Part shown: positions 1 through 12,274 of the stretch, one piece after another
Layout: each line of letters begins with the position of its first letter
How positions within the stretch are numbered: position 1 is the first letter of the stretch
NCBI GenBank assembly: GCA_028622995.1
Contig: JAJQJQ010000029.1
Coordinates: forward strand, 1,054,001-1,118,000
From: Panagrolaimus kolymaensis
Taxonomy: Eukaryota; Nematoda; Chromadorea; Rhabditida; Panagrolaimidae
DNA: 64,000 nucleotides
Direction: 5' to 3'
Program-made: the position numbers and the translations under genes
The notes under the pieces: model-generated
The model's database searches: none
Seen by the model: only the letters and a program-made list of their open reading frames with translations
Told to the model about the DNA's origin: nothing

Positions 1-1217
1 AGATCAATGAAGGAGGAAAGAAAAAAAGAAGGAAGACGGAGAGAATTGAAAAAAAGCAGCAAAGTTAAAAGCATTTTTCTTGTGTCCTCAATATCTAAAA
101 AAAGCGGGAATTAAAAATATTCGAAATGCATACTTTGGTCGAAGACATTCTTCCATCTCCTTCTCCATTGCGGAGATAATGAAACTCATATTAAGATTTT
201 TTAAAAGCTTATCTAACTCAAATAATTTTGTATAATAAAATTTAATAACACTATGATTTCGTTGAAGCTAATAAGCAATTCCTTCCTAAACTAAATAAAA
301 CAAAAAAAGAGGCTTTATTATTATAAAAGGTCACTGAAACCAAACTAAACCAAACAAGAAAATGTGGCTAATAACAAAGCAATAATAAAGTTAAGGCCTT
401 CCTTTTTCTTCGATAAACATCATTGATTCGGTAATCAAGAATTTGATTTCGATAACTATTTAGTAACAAGTGTAACTCGAACTTGGTCAAGCAAAATCGC
501 AATAATTAGCAAATTCAAACACTAAACCTTTCGGTTTATAATCAAAGTAAACATGATCAAATGAAAGACTAAAATGTGCCTTTCGATATCTCTTATTTTT
601 TGTTTTATAAATATATGTATCTCGTTTTATGTATGCTATAATTTTTATTTGGAATTGAAGTGCAACAACGTTCATTTTTCTTGATTGAAGAAGGACTTTC
701 TTTTTTAGCAATGAAATCAAAGCATGCTGTATCTTACACGGATTACAATAATCCGAATTTTCAGGTAAAACAGAAAATTTTCATAGCAAAAATAAGTGAC
801 AAGTTTTTCCATTTTTTTATGCTTCTGATATCGAGTTGCTCACATTCTCTAACTCCATTTATCTATGCCCATGTTTTTAAGAAAGATACTTACTACTATG
901 CTTTGCATTGATTAAAGAAACTGCAACATGCTTGGAAAAAATGAGAGTTTTGTTTCGATTTATACAAATTTTGAAAACATGCTCCTTTTTTGTAACATTT
1001 TACTTTTTTCTATTGCTCTTTTTCTAAATCGTAACATATGTACTTTCTCCGCTTTTATTAGTTTTCCTGTTTTTCATTCCACTTATCTCAGAAAAATATT
1101 TTTTACTCGACTCTCACCTTAGCATACTAATTACCAAACTTGCGCGTGTTTATTTTACGAGATATTCTTCCGTTATTTTTATATGAATGTTTGATTTTTT
1201 AGAGGCTCTTGCTAAAC
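1..1217. other. upstream region with one candidate 5' exon
   Basis: No complete gene is visible. At 711-764 there is an acceptor-like TTTTTTAGCA, then an ATG with 18 open codons ending at a CAG/GTAAAA donor. Joined to the acceptor at 1201-1202 it runs in frame through AGG CTC TTG CTA AAC into the ATG at 1218, so it could be a first exon of the next gene. Positions about 920-1190 are a diverged copy of the flanks at 2960-3270 and 5000-5200, so they belong to the duplicated unit. Confidence 0.4.
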
Positions 1218-2716
1218 ATGGCAAATCAAAATTTTGGAAACGGGTCATCTCAAACACCCATGGATGCTGATGGGAATGGCAATTCATCTTTGATTGAACC
1301 AAATGGAACTCAACAAGTTATCGATGTTAATACTTTCTTGGAATTTGCTTATGAAAGATTGACAAATGACAAATCTCAACTTCTAAAAGAAAACGCGGTA
1401 TTGGAATATAAGTATCTTCAAATGGAAAAAATCATGGAAGAGCAAAAGGTAGAATTGGATTCAAAGAAAGCTCTTGAAAATGAAGTTATCCGTGTGCGTG
1501 AAGCCAATGCTAAATTGGGAGCGACAAACAAGAAATATATAGAAAAGGTGAATTTTTGTTTGTTTATGACACTTCTTTATTCTTTTTTATCTTTCAGGTA
1601 TCTACGTTGGAAAAGCAACAAGAAGCAGATCGTCAAGCTCGTGATGAAGAAAGGAAAGCTCTCGAAAGTGTAATCAATCGTGCAAAAAAACTCATTGCAG
1701 TCTTAGATGCCATCAATAAGAAAAATCTTGAAAATGTAAGTGTTTATCTATCATCATTTGTTTATGCTATTTATTGTTTTTTAGATTACTCGGTTGGAAA
1801 ATTCGCAACAACTCACTCAAGAAAAATGGGGAGAAGAAAGAGAAATGTTAGAAAAAAGAATCGCTCAAATGGAACAAAATCTTCCTGAATTACAACCTCA
1901 TGTTTTCCAACTTATTAGTTGCGACGACTGTTGTGAGAATGGTTGGCATTGCTATTCAACTTATGATGAAAACGATGAACCTGTTGCTCTTCTCTCTATG
2001 ATTGATTCCAATTTGGTTATTGATGGTGCCGTTTCCGAAAAACAAATTATTCTTGATGGTTTTATTTCTCAATACGAAGTTAATCCTTTTACTTTTGGCA
2101 ACATTGATTTCTGTTATTGTGATCGACTAAGCATTTCTCGCTTACTTCAAAAAGTTCATTCCTGCTATCTTACTGGTGTGTATATTTCGAATCAAACTTT
2201 AACATGGATGGAGTATGAAAAGCTTGTTTCTGGTGGATTGGTCCAAGATCTTTATTTCTCTAGCGTTGAAATCAAAGACGAAAATGATGTTGCTGTACCT
2301 CTTGAAAATATCCTTGAAAAATTGCCTAATGTTGAAAAAGTTTCTTAGTAAGTTTCCTTCTTATTTTTACCTCTTTAAAGTAATATCTTTGTTTTAGTTT
2401 TGGGTATTGTAATATTACAAAGCAAACTTTCACTAACCTTATCAAACTTCCATATTTTGCGATGCTCAAAGAATTCAACTTAAATGTTATCCGCTATCAA
2501 GATTTCGATGCTGATTCTTTTCTTGATTTTATGAAGGTATATCTTCGTTTTACATTTGACATTTTTATACCGTTCAACTTTCAGAAACATCCAAATGCAC
2601 ATTTTAGTTTCTCGTTTTTCTCTTTTGGTTTTGGCACTTATGATCATGCTCAGCTTGAATCTATGAAATTGCTTGAAAATCGTGCATCACCAAATCAGTT
2701 TAAAATCAAATATTAA
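1218..2716 (+). CDS. coiled-coil + domain A protein, tandem copy 1
   Basis: Five exons: 1218-1547, 1598-1735, 1785-2347, 2398-2536, 2585-2716 (433 aa). Residues 1-40 are Gly/Asn/Ser-rich, about 40-190 are Glu/Lys/Leu-rich coiled coil, and about 190-433 are a globular domain (domain A) also found in the other family members here. Exon 2 is a 138-nt phase-0 unit. The third donor splits a codon as TA/GTAAGT, so unspliced reading meets a false TAG. AATAAA lies at 2770. The start at 1218 is the first ATG after the acceptor at 1201-1202; an upstream exon at 711 would extend it. The family is unassigned; domain A resembles the region following F-box-like starts in 53055-53968, so a substrate-adaptor role is possible but unproven. 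Confidence 0.8.
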
Positions 2717-3289
2717 ATGCATTTTCTTCTCACTTTTGTTTATTGTTACATATTTGTTGTTGTTGAGTAAATAAATTTTGTTTTTTCTCATACATTTACT
2801 TTTTATTTTTGAGCCGCATATCAAAGTTAGAAAAAGCCAGCGATGAAAACACATTGCTTTCGTTCAATATTTTTCTTTAAGAAAGTTTATATTTTGTTCA
2901 CTTGTTTGTTCTCCTCAAATTTTTGTTGGCTTTTTTTTAAAAGCTATAATCCTACTATTTTACTTCATATTGATTAAAGACATTGCATTTTTTGTAGGAA
3001 AAGCGCTTTCTTGGTTTCGATTTATGCAAATTTTAAACATGCAAATATGCTCTCTTTTTTTGGTTGTAAACTTTTACTTTTCTTCTCCTCTCTTCCTTAC
3101 TTGTCTCAGCTTTTTATTCGTTTAAACTTTTCACAGAAATTTAACTTTATTTATTGCATTTTATTTTCATTACTTGCTTCTCAAATTAGGCATTCATCAA
3201 ACTTGCGTGTGTTTATTTTACGAGACAATCTTCAATCATTTTTATGCTTTTTATTTGTTTGGTTCAATTTTTAGAGGTTGTTGCTAAAC
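2717..3289. other. intergenic, duplicated 5' flank
   Basis: Contains the 3' UTR of copy 1 and a flank of about 280 bp before copy 2 that is repeated before copy 3 (about 5020-5198) and, more diverged, before copy 1. An acceptor TTTTTAG lies 15 nt upstream of the next ATG. No gene seen. Confidence 0.6.
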
Positions 3290-4782
3290 ATGGCAAATCA
3301 AAATCATGGAAATGGGTCATCTCAAACACCTGTGAATGCTGATGGGAATGGCAATTCATCTTTGATAGAACTCAATGGAACTCAACAAGCTGACGACAAA
3401 GTGAATGCTTTCATGAAATTTGCTGTTGAAGAATTGACAAATGAAAGAGATTTTTTTAAAAATGAAAACATGGTATTGAGATTTAAGTATCTTGAAATGG
3501 AAAACACAACGGAAGAATTAAACGTTGAATTGGATTCAAAGAAAGCTGTCGAAAATGAAGTTATCCATTTGCGTGAAGCTATGGCTGAATTGGAAACTAT
3601 AAATAAGAAAAATCTTGATAAGGTGAGTTTTTGTTTGTTATTGTACAACACTTCTTTTTACTTTGTTGTTTTTCAGATTTCTGGTTTTGAAAAACAACAA
3701 GAAGTGGATCGTAAAGCTCGCGATGAAGAAAAGAAAGCTCTCGAAAGTGTAATCAATCGTGCAAAAAAACTCATTGCAGTCTTAGATGCCATCAATAAGA
3801 AAAATCTTGAAAATGTGAGATTTTATCCTTCATTTTTATGCAATGTATTGTTTTTTAGATTACTCGTTTGGTAAAGTTGCAACAACTCACTCAAGAAAAA
3901 TGGGGAGAAGAAATAGAAATGTTAAAAGGAAGATGCGCTCAAATGAAACAAAGCCTTGCTGATTTACAACCTAATGTTTTCAAAAAACTTATCAGCTGCG
4001 ACGATTGTTGTGAAAATAGTTGGCATTGCTATTCAACTTATGATGAAAACGAAGAACCTGTTGCTCTTCTTTCTATGATTGATCCCAGTTTGGTTATTGA
4101 TGGTGCAGTTTCCCAAATTATTCTTGATGGTTCCATTTCTCAATATAAGAATAATCCATTTATTACAAGAAACATTAATTTCTGGTGTTATGATCGACTA
4201 AGCATTTCTCGCTTACTTCAAAAAGTCCATTCCTGCTATCTTACTGGTGTGTATATTTCGAATCAAACTTTAACATGGATGGAATACCAAAAGCTTGTTT
4301 CTGGTGGATTGGTCCAAAATCATTATTTCTCTTGCGTTGAAATCAAAGACGAAAGTGGTGTTGTGCCTCTTGAAAATATCCTTGAAAAATTGCCAAATAT
4401 CGAAAAATTTGCTTAGTAAGTCTTATTTTTACCTCTATTAAGTAATTTCTTTGTTTTAGCTTTGGTTATTTTAATGTTACAAAGCAAACTTTCACTAACC
4501 TTATCAAACTTCCATATTTTTCGATGCTCAAAGAATTCAACTTGAATGTTATCCGCTATCAAGATCTCGATGCTGATTCTTTCCTCGCTTTTATGAAGGT
4601 AAATTATTTCATGCACTAGTTTTTTATTTACTCAATTTGTCTAATTTTAGAAGCATCCAAGCGCACATTTTAGTTTCTCGTATTTTTCTTTTGGTTTTGG
4701 TAATTATTCGAAAACTCAACTTGAATCTATGAAATTGCTTGAACGTCGTGCATCATCACACCAGCTTGAAATCAAATATTAA
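3290..4782 (+). CDS. coiled-coil + domain A protein, tandem copy 2
   Basis: Five exons: 3290-3622, 3677-3814, 3859-4415, 4460-4598, 4651-4782 (432 aa). Same plan as copy 1: low-complexity N-terminus, coiled coil, then domain A with motifs such as SISRLLQKVHSCYLTGVYIS and ILEKLPNIEKFA. The 138-nt second exon is nearly identical to copy 1 in its second half (INRAKKLIAVLDAINKKNLE), while exon 1 is more diverged. The start is the ATG 15 nt after acceptor TTTTTAG; the intervening codons read RLLLN in frame. The last exon is exactly 132 nt, as in most domain A members here. All frames close without a stop. Confidence 0.82.
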
Positions 4783-5737
4783 ATCCATTTTTTCTCCGTA
4801 GTTCCTTTATTTAATTTTATTATGTTTGTTTATTATTAATTGATTTTTGAATAAATTTGATTTCACTTTTCTCATTCTAATTACCACTAAAATATCACTA
4901 TTTCTCTATCCATTCACCATTTTGTTTTTGTGCTAAAAGCTCCTGTGGAAAGACGAGTTTTTAAAAGCTGTAAGCATACTATTTCGCTTCATATTGATCA
5001 AGGCAATTACATTTTTTGTAGGAAAAGCGCTTTCTTGGTTTCGATTTATGCAAATTTTAAACATGCATATATGCTCTCTGTTTTTAGTTGTAAACTTTTA
5101 CTTTTCTTCTCCTCTCTTTCTTACTTGTCTCAGCTTTTTATTCGTTTAAACTTTTCTCAGAAAGTTAACTTTATTTATTACTTTTTATTTTCATTACTAG
5201 AAACGCCGTCGGTCTCCGGACGGCCTTGACACTTGTTTTATGCAAATTATTACAAAAATTTTGTCATTAATTATGAGATCCTCAACTCCGCGACATCTTG
5301 GTCAAATTTACTTCTTTAAGATCCTCAAAGATTGTACCAAATTTCCTCCCACATCTCTCTTAGCTTACTAATCCATTGCCATTAATTCTAAGCATACCCT
5401 CAATTAGGATCTTATTAAATAGTTTTCAAGGATCCCAAACCTTTAAAACAACTCAAAGTCAACCACCGCTCATTAGCGCTTCATTTTTATGCAATGCAAA
5501 CGAAAGCTTCCTTACTGGCACATCCATCCACATTTATGCATTCATTTATTTTTCTCTTTTCCCATGAAGCATTTCCAAGTGCGAAAAGACACACAACCAA
5601 AATTACTAGGAAGGAAAGACTTGCTTTCCAAATTAGTCATTCATCAAACTTGCGTGTGTTTATTTTACGTGACACTCTTCTGTAATTTTTAATGTTTTCT
5701 ATTTGTTTGGTTGATTTTTTAGAAGCTGCTGCTAAAC
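4783..5737. other. intergenic, duplicated flank with insertion
   Basis: Holds the 3' UTR of copy 2 and a repeated 5' flank. The flank follows the copy 2 flank until about 5198, breaks, and resumes near 5610. No convincing gene; short open frames here do not resemble the family. Confidence 0.5.
5199..5609. other. about 410-bp insertion of unknown origin
   Basis: Relative to the flank of copy 2, the copy 3 flank is interrupted after CATTACT and resumes after a second ATTACT. The inserted DNA is richer in GC than its surroundings at its left end (CGCCGTCGGTCTCCGGACGG) and has no clear terminal inverted repeats or coding frame. ATTACT at both edges could be a short target duplication or chance. 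Confidence 0.4.
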
Positions 5738-7256
5738 ATGGAAACTCTTGGAAATGGGTCATCTCAACCACTTGTGGATGCTTATGGGAATGGTTATTCA
5801 TCTTTGATCGAATCAAATGGAACTCAACAATATGATGACAATGTCATTGCTTTCTTGGAATTTGCTTATGAAAAATTGACAAAAGAACGAGATGAATTTC
5901 AAAAACAAGCCTTTGCATTGGAATTTAAGAATCTCCATTTAAAAAAGACCATGGAAGAACAAAAGCTTGAATTGGATTCAAAGAAAGCTGTCGAAAACGA
6001 AAATATTCGTTTGCGTGAAGTCAATGCTGAATTTGAAGCTAAAAATAAGAAACATCTTGATAAGGTTAATTTTGCTTTGTTTACAGATTTCTTTATACTT
6101 TAGTGTTTTTCAGTTATCTACGTTCGAAAAGCAACAAGAAGCAGATCGTCAAGTTCATGATAAAGAAAAGAAAAGACTTGAAGGCACCATAAATAATTTG
6201 ATCCAAATTAATGCGGGATTAGAAGTCAGCATTAAGAAGCAGCTTGAAAAGGTGAGAGTTTATCAATTATCATTTGTTTATGGTTTTTATCATTTTTAGA
6301 TTACTCTTTTGGAAAATTTGCAACAACTCACTCAAGAAAAATGTGGAGAAGAAAGAAAAATGTTAGAAAGAAAAATCGCCCGAATGGAACAAAGCCTTGC
6401 TGATTTACAACCTCATGTTTTCAAAAAACTTATCAGCTACGATGATGCTGATGATGATTCTGGTGAGAAGGTTTGGCATTGCTATTCAGCTTATGATGAT
6501 AAAAATGAACAACCTGTTGCTGAACTTTCAATGATTGATCCCAGTTTGATTATTAATGGTGCCGTTTCTCAAAAACAAATTATTCTTGATGGTTTTATTT
6601 CTCAATACGAAGTTAACCCTTTTACTATTGGCAACATTGATTTCTGCTATTATGATCGTCATAGCATTTCTCGCTTACTTCAAAAAGTTCATTCCTGCTA
6701 CCTTACTGCTGTGTATATTTCGAATCAAAGTTTAACATGGATGGAATACCAAAAGCTTGTTTCTGGTGGAAGGGTCTTAGATCTCTATTTCTCTAGCGTT
6801 GAAATCAAAGACGAAAATGATGTTGCTGTGCCTCTTGAAAACATCCTGGAAAAATTGCCTAATGTTAGAAAATTCGCCTAGTAAGTTTCTATCCTATTTT
6901 TATTTAAGGCTCTTTTAAGTAATTTCTTTATTTCAGCTTTGGTTATTTTAATGTTACAAAGCAAATTTTCATGAACCTTATAAAACTTCCATATTTTTAT
7001 AAGCTTAAAGAATTCAACTTAAATGTGATCCGCTATCAAGATTTCGATGCTGATTCTTTCCTCGCTTTTATGAAGGTAAACTGTATTCATGCTCTCGTTT
7101 ATTACTCAATTTGTCTTATTTTAGAAGCATCGAAAAGTACACTTTAGTTTCTCTTTTTTTTCTTTTGGTTTTGGTAATTATTCTAAAACTCAACTTGAAT
7201 CTATGAAATTGCTTGAACGTCGTGCTTCACCATATAAGCTCGAAATCAAATATTAA
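5738..7256 (+). CDS. coiled-coil + domain A protein, tandem copy 3
   Basis: Five exons: 5738-6064, 6114-6251, 6300-6880, 6937-7075, 7125-7256 (438 aa). The coiled coil spans about residues 35-190. Domain A has an acidic insertion near its start (YDDADDDSGEK) absent from copies 1 and 2. Exon 2 is again 138 nt, phase 0, but its second half differs from copies 1 and 2, so that half-exon has been replaced or diverged in one lineage. The ATG follows acceptor TTTTTTAG by 16 nt with KLLLN in frame. AATAAA is at 7319. No function is assigned beyond the shared fold. Confidence 0.82.
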
Positions 7257-7634
7257 ATGTATCTTTCCTCCGTAGTTCCTAATTTTATTATGTTTGTTTA
7301 TTATTAATTGATTTTTGAATAAACTTGGTTTCTCTTTTCTCATTGTGTTTTTCACCATTAATTACAAATAATGCGGACTAAAAATGATAATTGCCCTTTT
7401 TACAATGCTGAAGTAAAGTAAAAAATAAAATCCAAATTTGAGTTCTTTGCTTTCATGTCACGAAAACCTTGGTTTACGGTAAATTTTCTCGCTGCTTTTT
7501 TCATTTTCCTTTTCTCTCTCGTTTTTGCTTTTGTTTTTGTCTCAAACGCGTGAATTTTCTTTACATCTTCTTACTCAAATTGCTTAATCGTCATTAATTT
7601 AGTTGAATCATTATTAAATATTCAATTATTAACG

Positions 7635-9131
7635 ATGGGACAAACTCTTGGTGAACCAATAAAAACAAAGGAAACAGCTTCATGTGAAAATGGTTTATAC
7701 AAAGTTGGAAGTTCATGTATGCAAGGATGGCGAATTAGTAAGTTTTATTTTAGCTATAGTTAATCCTTTAATATGCTTATTTTTAGATATGGAAGATGCT
7801 CATACACATTTACTCGCTTTACCTGATGATAAACAAGCTGCTTTCTTTGCTGTTTATGATGGACATGGTGGTGCTAAAGTATCAGAATACGCTGGAACAC
7901 ATTTACACAAAAGAATCGTCAACAATCAATTTTATAGTATGTTCATTTGCTTCTTTGGTCGTTTTATAACTTGCTCTTCTTCTTTTTTCAGAAGAAGGCA
8001 AGATACCAGAAGCTATGCAACATGGATTTCTTGAACTTGATGAACAAATGCAGATTGATGAAGGAATAAAAGAAGAAATGTCTGGTACTACCGCGATCAT
8101 CGTCTTGATAAAGAACAACATAGCATATTGTGGTAACGTCGGGGATTCAAGAGCTGTTGCATGTATTAACGGTGTTGAATATCCGATGAGTTATGACCAT
8201 AAACCTTGCAATAAAGGTGAATCAAAACGAATCCATGAAGCTGGAGGATGGATCGAATTCAAAAGAGTTAATGGAAGTCTTGCTTTATCACGTGCTCTTG
8301 GAGATTATTCATACAAACGTAATTCATCAAAATTGCCTAAAGATCAAATGGTTACTGGTATGTTTCTTTTCTTTCTTTCTTTTATGTATGTTCTGTGTAT
8401 CTGATAAGCTCTCCATTGTCTCTTTTCATGCAATTCTAATAGCTTTTTACCTTTGTAGCTTATCCTGATGTCTCTTCATTTGAAATTACAAAGGATCTTG
8501 AATTTATGGTGGTTGCTTGTGATGGTATTTGGGATGTTCTGAGCAATGCTGAAGTTGTGCAATTTGTTCGAACACGTTTACAAATGAAAATGGAACCAGA
8601 AGATGTGAGTTTTGTTGATTTAGTAGTTGTTGAACAATAGCAGCAAGCATTCTTGTTTCTTTTCATTTTGTTCTTCTTTTAATTTGCTATTTTCAGATCT
8701 GTAAAGAAATACTTGATTCATGTTTGTCACCTGATTGTGAACTCAGTGGTCTTGGATGTGATAATATGACAATTATATTGATTCTCAACCTTCTTGGCGA
8801 TTCACCTGAAGAATATTATGCAAGAGTTACTCGTCCAGTGCCTGATCCTCAACCATCCAATCCAATCAAGATGTGCTCTGAAGTTGCGTATACTGCATGT
8901 GATGAAACTTTTGCAAAACCAAATGATCAATCTCCAAATGCAAAGGAAGAAGAAAACGAATGTAAGCTTATTGTTGATATATAACACACCATATATTCTT
9001 TCATTTTTTTAGCTGAAGATGAAAAGCCGCCAATGGTGCTTTCTGTTCCTGCTGGTAATGAAGATAACGCAAATGCTACAGCCGAAGAAAAGCACAAAGA
9101 AGAAAAGAAGGATGTCGATGAAACAAAGTGA
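7635..9131 (+). CDS. ppm-2: PP2C-family Ser/Thr phosphatase (PPM1A/PPM-2-like)
   Basis: Six exons: 7635-7737, 7787-7936, 7992-8357, 8459-8604, 8697-8961, 9013-9131 (382 aa, the usual PPM1A length). It dephosphorylates Ser/Thr using two metal ions. Visible motifs: MEDAH, VYDGHGG (metal-binding Asp), SGTTA, GNVGDSRAV, DHKP, LALSRALGDY, ACDGIWDV and GCDNMT, in family order. The start MGQTLGEP carries an N-terminal Gly suited to myristoylation, and with SSCMQGW it resembles what I recall of C. elegans PPM-2, a membrane-associated phosphatase acting on the DLK-1 pathway. The C-terminal ~90 residues are acidic, Lys/Glu-rich and not conserved. The symbol is by resemblance only. It lies between two members of the coiled-coil family with no sign of co-regulation. 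Confidence 0.93.
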
Positions 9132-9779
9132 TTTAGTTCACATTCCACCTTTTATGCTTTTTGTTGAGCTTTTTCTTGTTGTTTAACTAAAATAACTATA
9201 GTTTTTACTTTGTTTAATTAATGTTCTTGTGTATTTCTATTGTAGTGACATTATTATGTATTGATTTGATTGTATTTTTTCTTTATGTGATCCAAAAAAT
9301 ATATTATTTTAACTTCGTTGTCTTCTTTTTTTCTTTTATAGTGCCACTTTGCAATGCAATAAGTTTAGTATTTGATAACAGTGTGCTCCTTCATTTTATG
9401 ATATTACAGTTTATTCTTCTTTAAATTAAGCGCAAATTGTCGGTCTCGTCTTTGCCATGTCGTAACTGTCACACTTATTTTGAATCCTTCAAGACACTCT
9501 ATTTTTTTTTTATGAATTGACTTTCTTCCTTTTTTACTTATTTCGTTCCACGTTTATTTGATGGTTCTTCTTCCCTCAAATATAATTACTCTTGTATTGT
9601 ATTGCATTTTTAAAACTAAAACTTTGAGAGGTAGCTTATCTAATACTTGTTAAAATATGAAGAAATGCATTTTTTGCATATCCTTTTTTCCAAATGTAAA
9701 AAATGTGTACCAAAGCAAGAAGCTTTTATTTCAATTGCTTCTAATTTCTACCACGAAAGCTTTAGGCTACAGTTGCTAT
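9132..9779. other. intergenic, no gene seen
   Basis: AT-rich 3' region of the phosphatase gene. Open frames here are hydrophobic, low complexity and unsupported by splice or homology signals. Confidence 0.6.
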
Positions 9780-10273
9780 CAGGCTTGGGCGGGAATGAAA
9801 ACTCCGGGACGGGAATCCGGGAGTCCGGGATTCCCGCAAAAAAGTCCGGGACGGAACGGGAATCCGGGAATGATCCGGGAATTCATAACGTGGTTAAAAA
9901 TTCTAATTTTCTGTCATTTTTTAATTTTTTTTTAACCAAATGCTTTCTAATTAAAAACAGAAAAAAATGTATTAGACGCATTTTTAAAAAAACATGACGT
10001 TTTAACCAATTATGGATTTTAGCGTTAAATTTTTTTGAGAAAAAAGTGTTTTTTTAGTAATAATTTGTCAGATAACCAAAAAGTTTTGGTGATATTTCAT
10101 GGAAATTTTGAAGAAAATGATTACTCGAATGATAATATGTACTCCTCCCTTTATTCTTATTAATTCCGGATTCCGGACATAAAATCCGGGAATCCGGGAC
10201 GGGAATAATTATCGAAAAATTGGTCCGGAATCCGGGAATCCGGAACACGATCCGGGATTCCCGCCCAAGCCTG
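9780..10273. mobile_element. hAT-type MITE, 494 bp
   Basis: Ends are perfect inverted repeats CAGGCTTGGGCGGGAAT / ATTCCCGCCCAAGCCTG, flanked by an exact 8-bp direct repeat GTTGCTAT at 9772-9779 and 10274-10281. An 8-bp duplication with CAGG ends is the hAT signature. Subterminal regions are packed with CCGGGA/TCCCGG words; the centre is AT-rich with no transposase. It is non-autonomous and must rely on a transposase elsewhere. Confidence 0.9.
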
Positions 10274-10541
10274 GTTGCTATTCGTTCCTTTTTTCATTTC
10301 ACTTCTTTATTGCTTCGTTTTCGAATAATCATCAAAACCATAAGTTTCCATCAATTGTATTTTCTGACGATCGCGAATTTATCCGTGTTATTAATCCAAG
10401 TCCATTATTAACTTCTCTCAAATATTTTGCGGTGTTTTCTTCCACTTTTTAAAATTTTTCTTGCGATTAAATTTCTTCCAATTTACCGTTTGTGCTCAAC
10501 ATCGATTCAGCTTTATATTCTTTCAGAGACTTTTGCTAACA
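10274..10541. other. short intergenic, 5' flank of chimeric gene
   Basis: Right target-site copy of the MITE, then AT-rich sequence with an acceptor TTCTTTCAG 16 nt before the next ATG. Confidence 0.5.
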
Positions 10542-11700
10542 ATGGAAAATCAAAATCTTGCTGGTGTATCTTCTGAACCACCTTCGACTGATCATGGCAA
10601 TGTTCCTCCACCTTTATCTGAACGTGATGAAACTCAACAAACTGATGACAAAGTCAATGCTTTCATGAAATTTGCTGTTGAAGAATTGACAAATGAAAGA
10701 GATTTCTTTAAAAATGAAAACATGGCATTGAGATTTAAGTATCTTGAATTGGAAAAAACAACCGAAGCGCTAAACGTCGAAATGGATTCAAAGAAAGCTG
10801 TCGAAAATGAAATTGTTCGTTTGCGTGAAGCTATGGCTGAATTGGAAGCTACAAATAAGAAAAATCTTGATAAGGTGAATTTTTCTTTGTTACTTAATGT
10901 ACTCTTTAGTTTTTCAGATTTCTGTTTTTGAAAAGCAACAAGAAGCAAATCGTCAAGCTCGTAATGAAGAAAAGAAAACATTTGAAGCCGTAATAATTCG
11001 TTTGTACAAAGCCCAATATGAATTAGAAACATCAAATAAGAAGCAGCATGAAAAGGTGAGAGTTTTCTTCATTTTTATGCTGTTTATTATTGTTTTTCAG
11101 ATCTCTACCTTGGAAAAGGAAAAAGCTGCTCTTAATGGTGAAAATAAAAGTTTTGATGGTTTTTCTACAGAAGATCAACAATCTTTGGGTGCTAAACTTC
11201 TCAATGCTAGTAAGAACTCAATAAACGAAGAAGTTAATGCTGAACAAGTTTCCGAAGCCTTTGTTGATAACCTTCCTTCTTTTTCTCGTGAACATGGCTT
11301 TTCAAATGGAAGTTCTTCTCAACAAGTTCAACCTGTTTCCGAAGATGTTGGACCTCCTATTGTTAAGACTCCAAGTCGTATTACTCGGGTATTATTTTAA
11401 CATTGTGTAAAAAATAAACATTTTGGTTTTTTTAGCCTCACAGAGATGGTGTTGATTATGGTACTAAACCCAAGAAACCTGTTCGACCATTGGTAAAAAT
11501 CTAAACATATTTCCAATAATTAACAATTTTATTTTTAGACCGACAAGAGAAGAGCTTCTCCATCTGCTGCAATTCTTCCTAAAAAGAAGACGAAAAAATA
11601 TTCAAGAAGACAAAACAATGACGAATTAGATTTCAATAGTGTTGACCTCTTTGATAATCTTTATAAAAGTTTCAATGCTGAACCTTCTGATGGTTTTTAG
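10542..11700 (+). CDS. chimeric coiled-coil protein with basic tail
   Basis: Five exons: 10542-10874, 10918-11055, 11101-11388, 11436-11492, 11539-11700 (325 aa). Exons 1-2 (coiled coil) match the domain A genes, especially 26764-27096. Exons 3-5 match exons 5-7 of the domain B gene at 18523 (SLGA..LN..KNS, FSRE/DH, PPIVK, then TDKRRASPSAA followed by a KKKTKK-rich stretch). It therefore lacks both domain A and the zinc-like domain B. The TAG that ends it lies within TTTTTAG, which corresponds to the splice acceptor of the next exon in the parent. The basic cluster resembles a nuclear localisation signal. Function unknown; it may be nuclear. Confidence 0.75.
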
Positions 11701-11871
11701 CTTACAATTATCTAAATCAATGCTCATCAATCTGAATGTCAACTATAATCAATGATTTGTTTGAAGTTTTTTGTTTATCATTTTTCAATGTTTTTCGTTT
11801 TCTTGTATATTGTTAATAAAATTTTATATATTCTTTCTGGTCTTCATTTTTCAAACATAAAATCAATCACA
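11701..11871. other. deletion scar of domain B exons
   Basis: Immediately after the stop, sequence equivalent to the intron 7/exon 8 edge (TTTTTAGCTTA) runs straight into ATCAATGCTCATCAATCTGA, the final codons of the domain B gene (near 20485-20504), then its 3' UTR. About 0.5 kb carrying the C-x2-C module has been deleted. Confidence 0.7.
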
Positions 11872-12040
11872 ATGAAAAAGCTTATGACCCAATCTTCAAG
11901 AACGTTAAATAGATGGACCAAAAAAAAAAAAGGAATTTCATATCATCGAATTTATTTTTCCACCTTAAGACTCCTTTGAAAATATGAAACTTATCAGCGA
12001 AAATGAGCTTCGAGAAATGGGTATTTTTGTTGAAATTCTG
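11872..12040 (+). pseudogene. relic coding fragment, copy 1
   Basis: Begins ATG AAA AAG CTT and encodes MKKLMTQSSRTLNRW, then GISYHRIY, a frame change, and ENELREMGIFVEIL. A second copy at 20615-20908 keeps the same protein in one frame but with stops. Two copies decaying at different sites show this was once coding. The parent protein is not recognised. Confidence 0.55.
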
Positions 12041-12274
12041 TCTTATAGTAATTAACTTCATTATTGCTTTGTCAACCATTTTTAAACACTTTTCTTTTGT
12101 TTGTTATTGGTTTTTTGGGATCTTTTGTAAGACCACTTTTCGTTGTTGGTTTTTGATTTGTAAATATATTTTGTTTTGTACTTTTGTCTTTTGCTAAACT
12201 TTTTGATTTTATTATGTGAAGGTAAATTGTTTTCATGCTCTCGTTTATTATTTACTCAATTTGTCTAATTTTAG
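12041..12274. other. recombination breakpoint region
   Basis: Between the relic fragment and the orphan exon. From about 12220 (GAAGGTAAATTG) the sequence is the last intron of a domain A gene, so the right junction lies in about 12040-12220. Confidence 0.5.

Noticed and set aside
9647..10248. Open frames of 60-116 codons across the CCGGGA-rich element
   Set aside because: They arise from the repeat composition of the MITE (Pro/Gly/Arg-rich) and have no splice or homology support.
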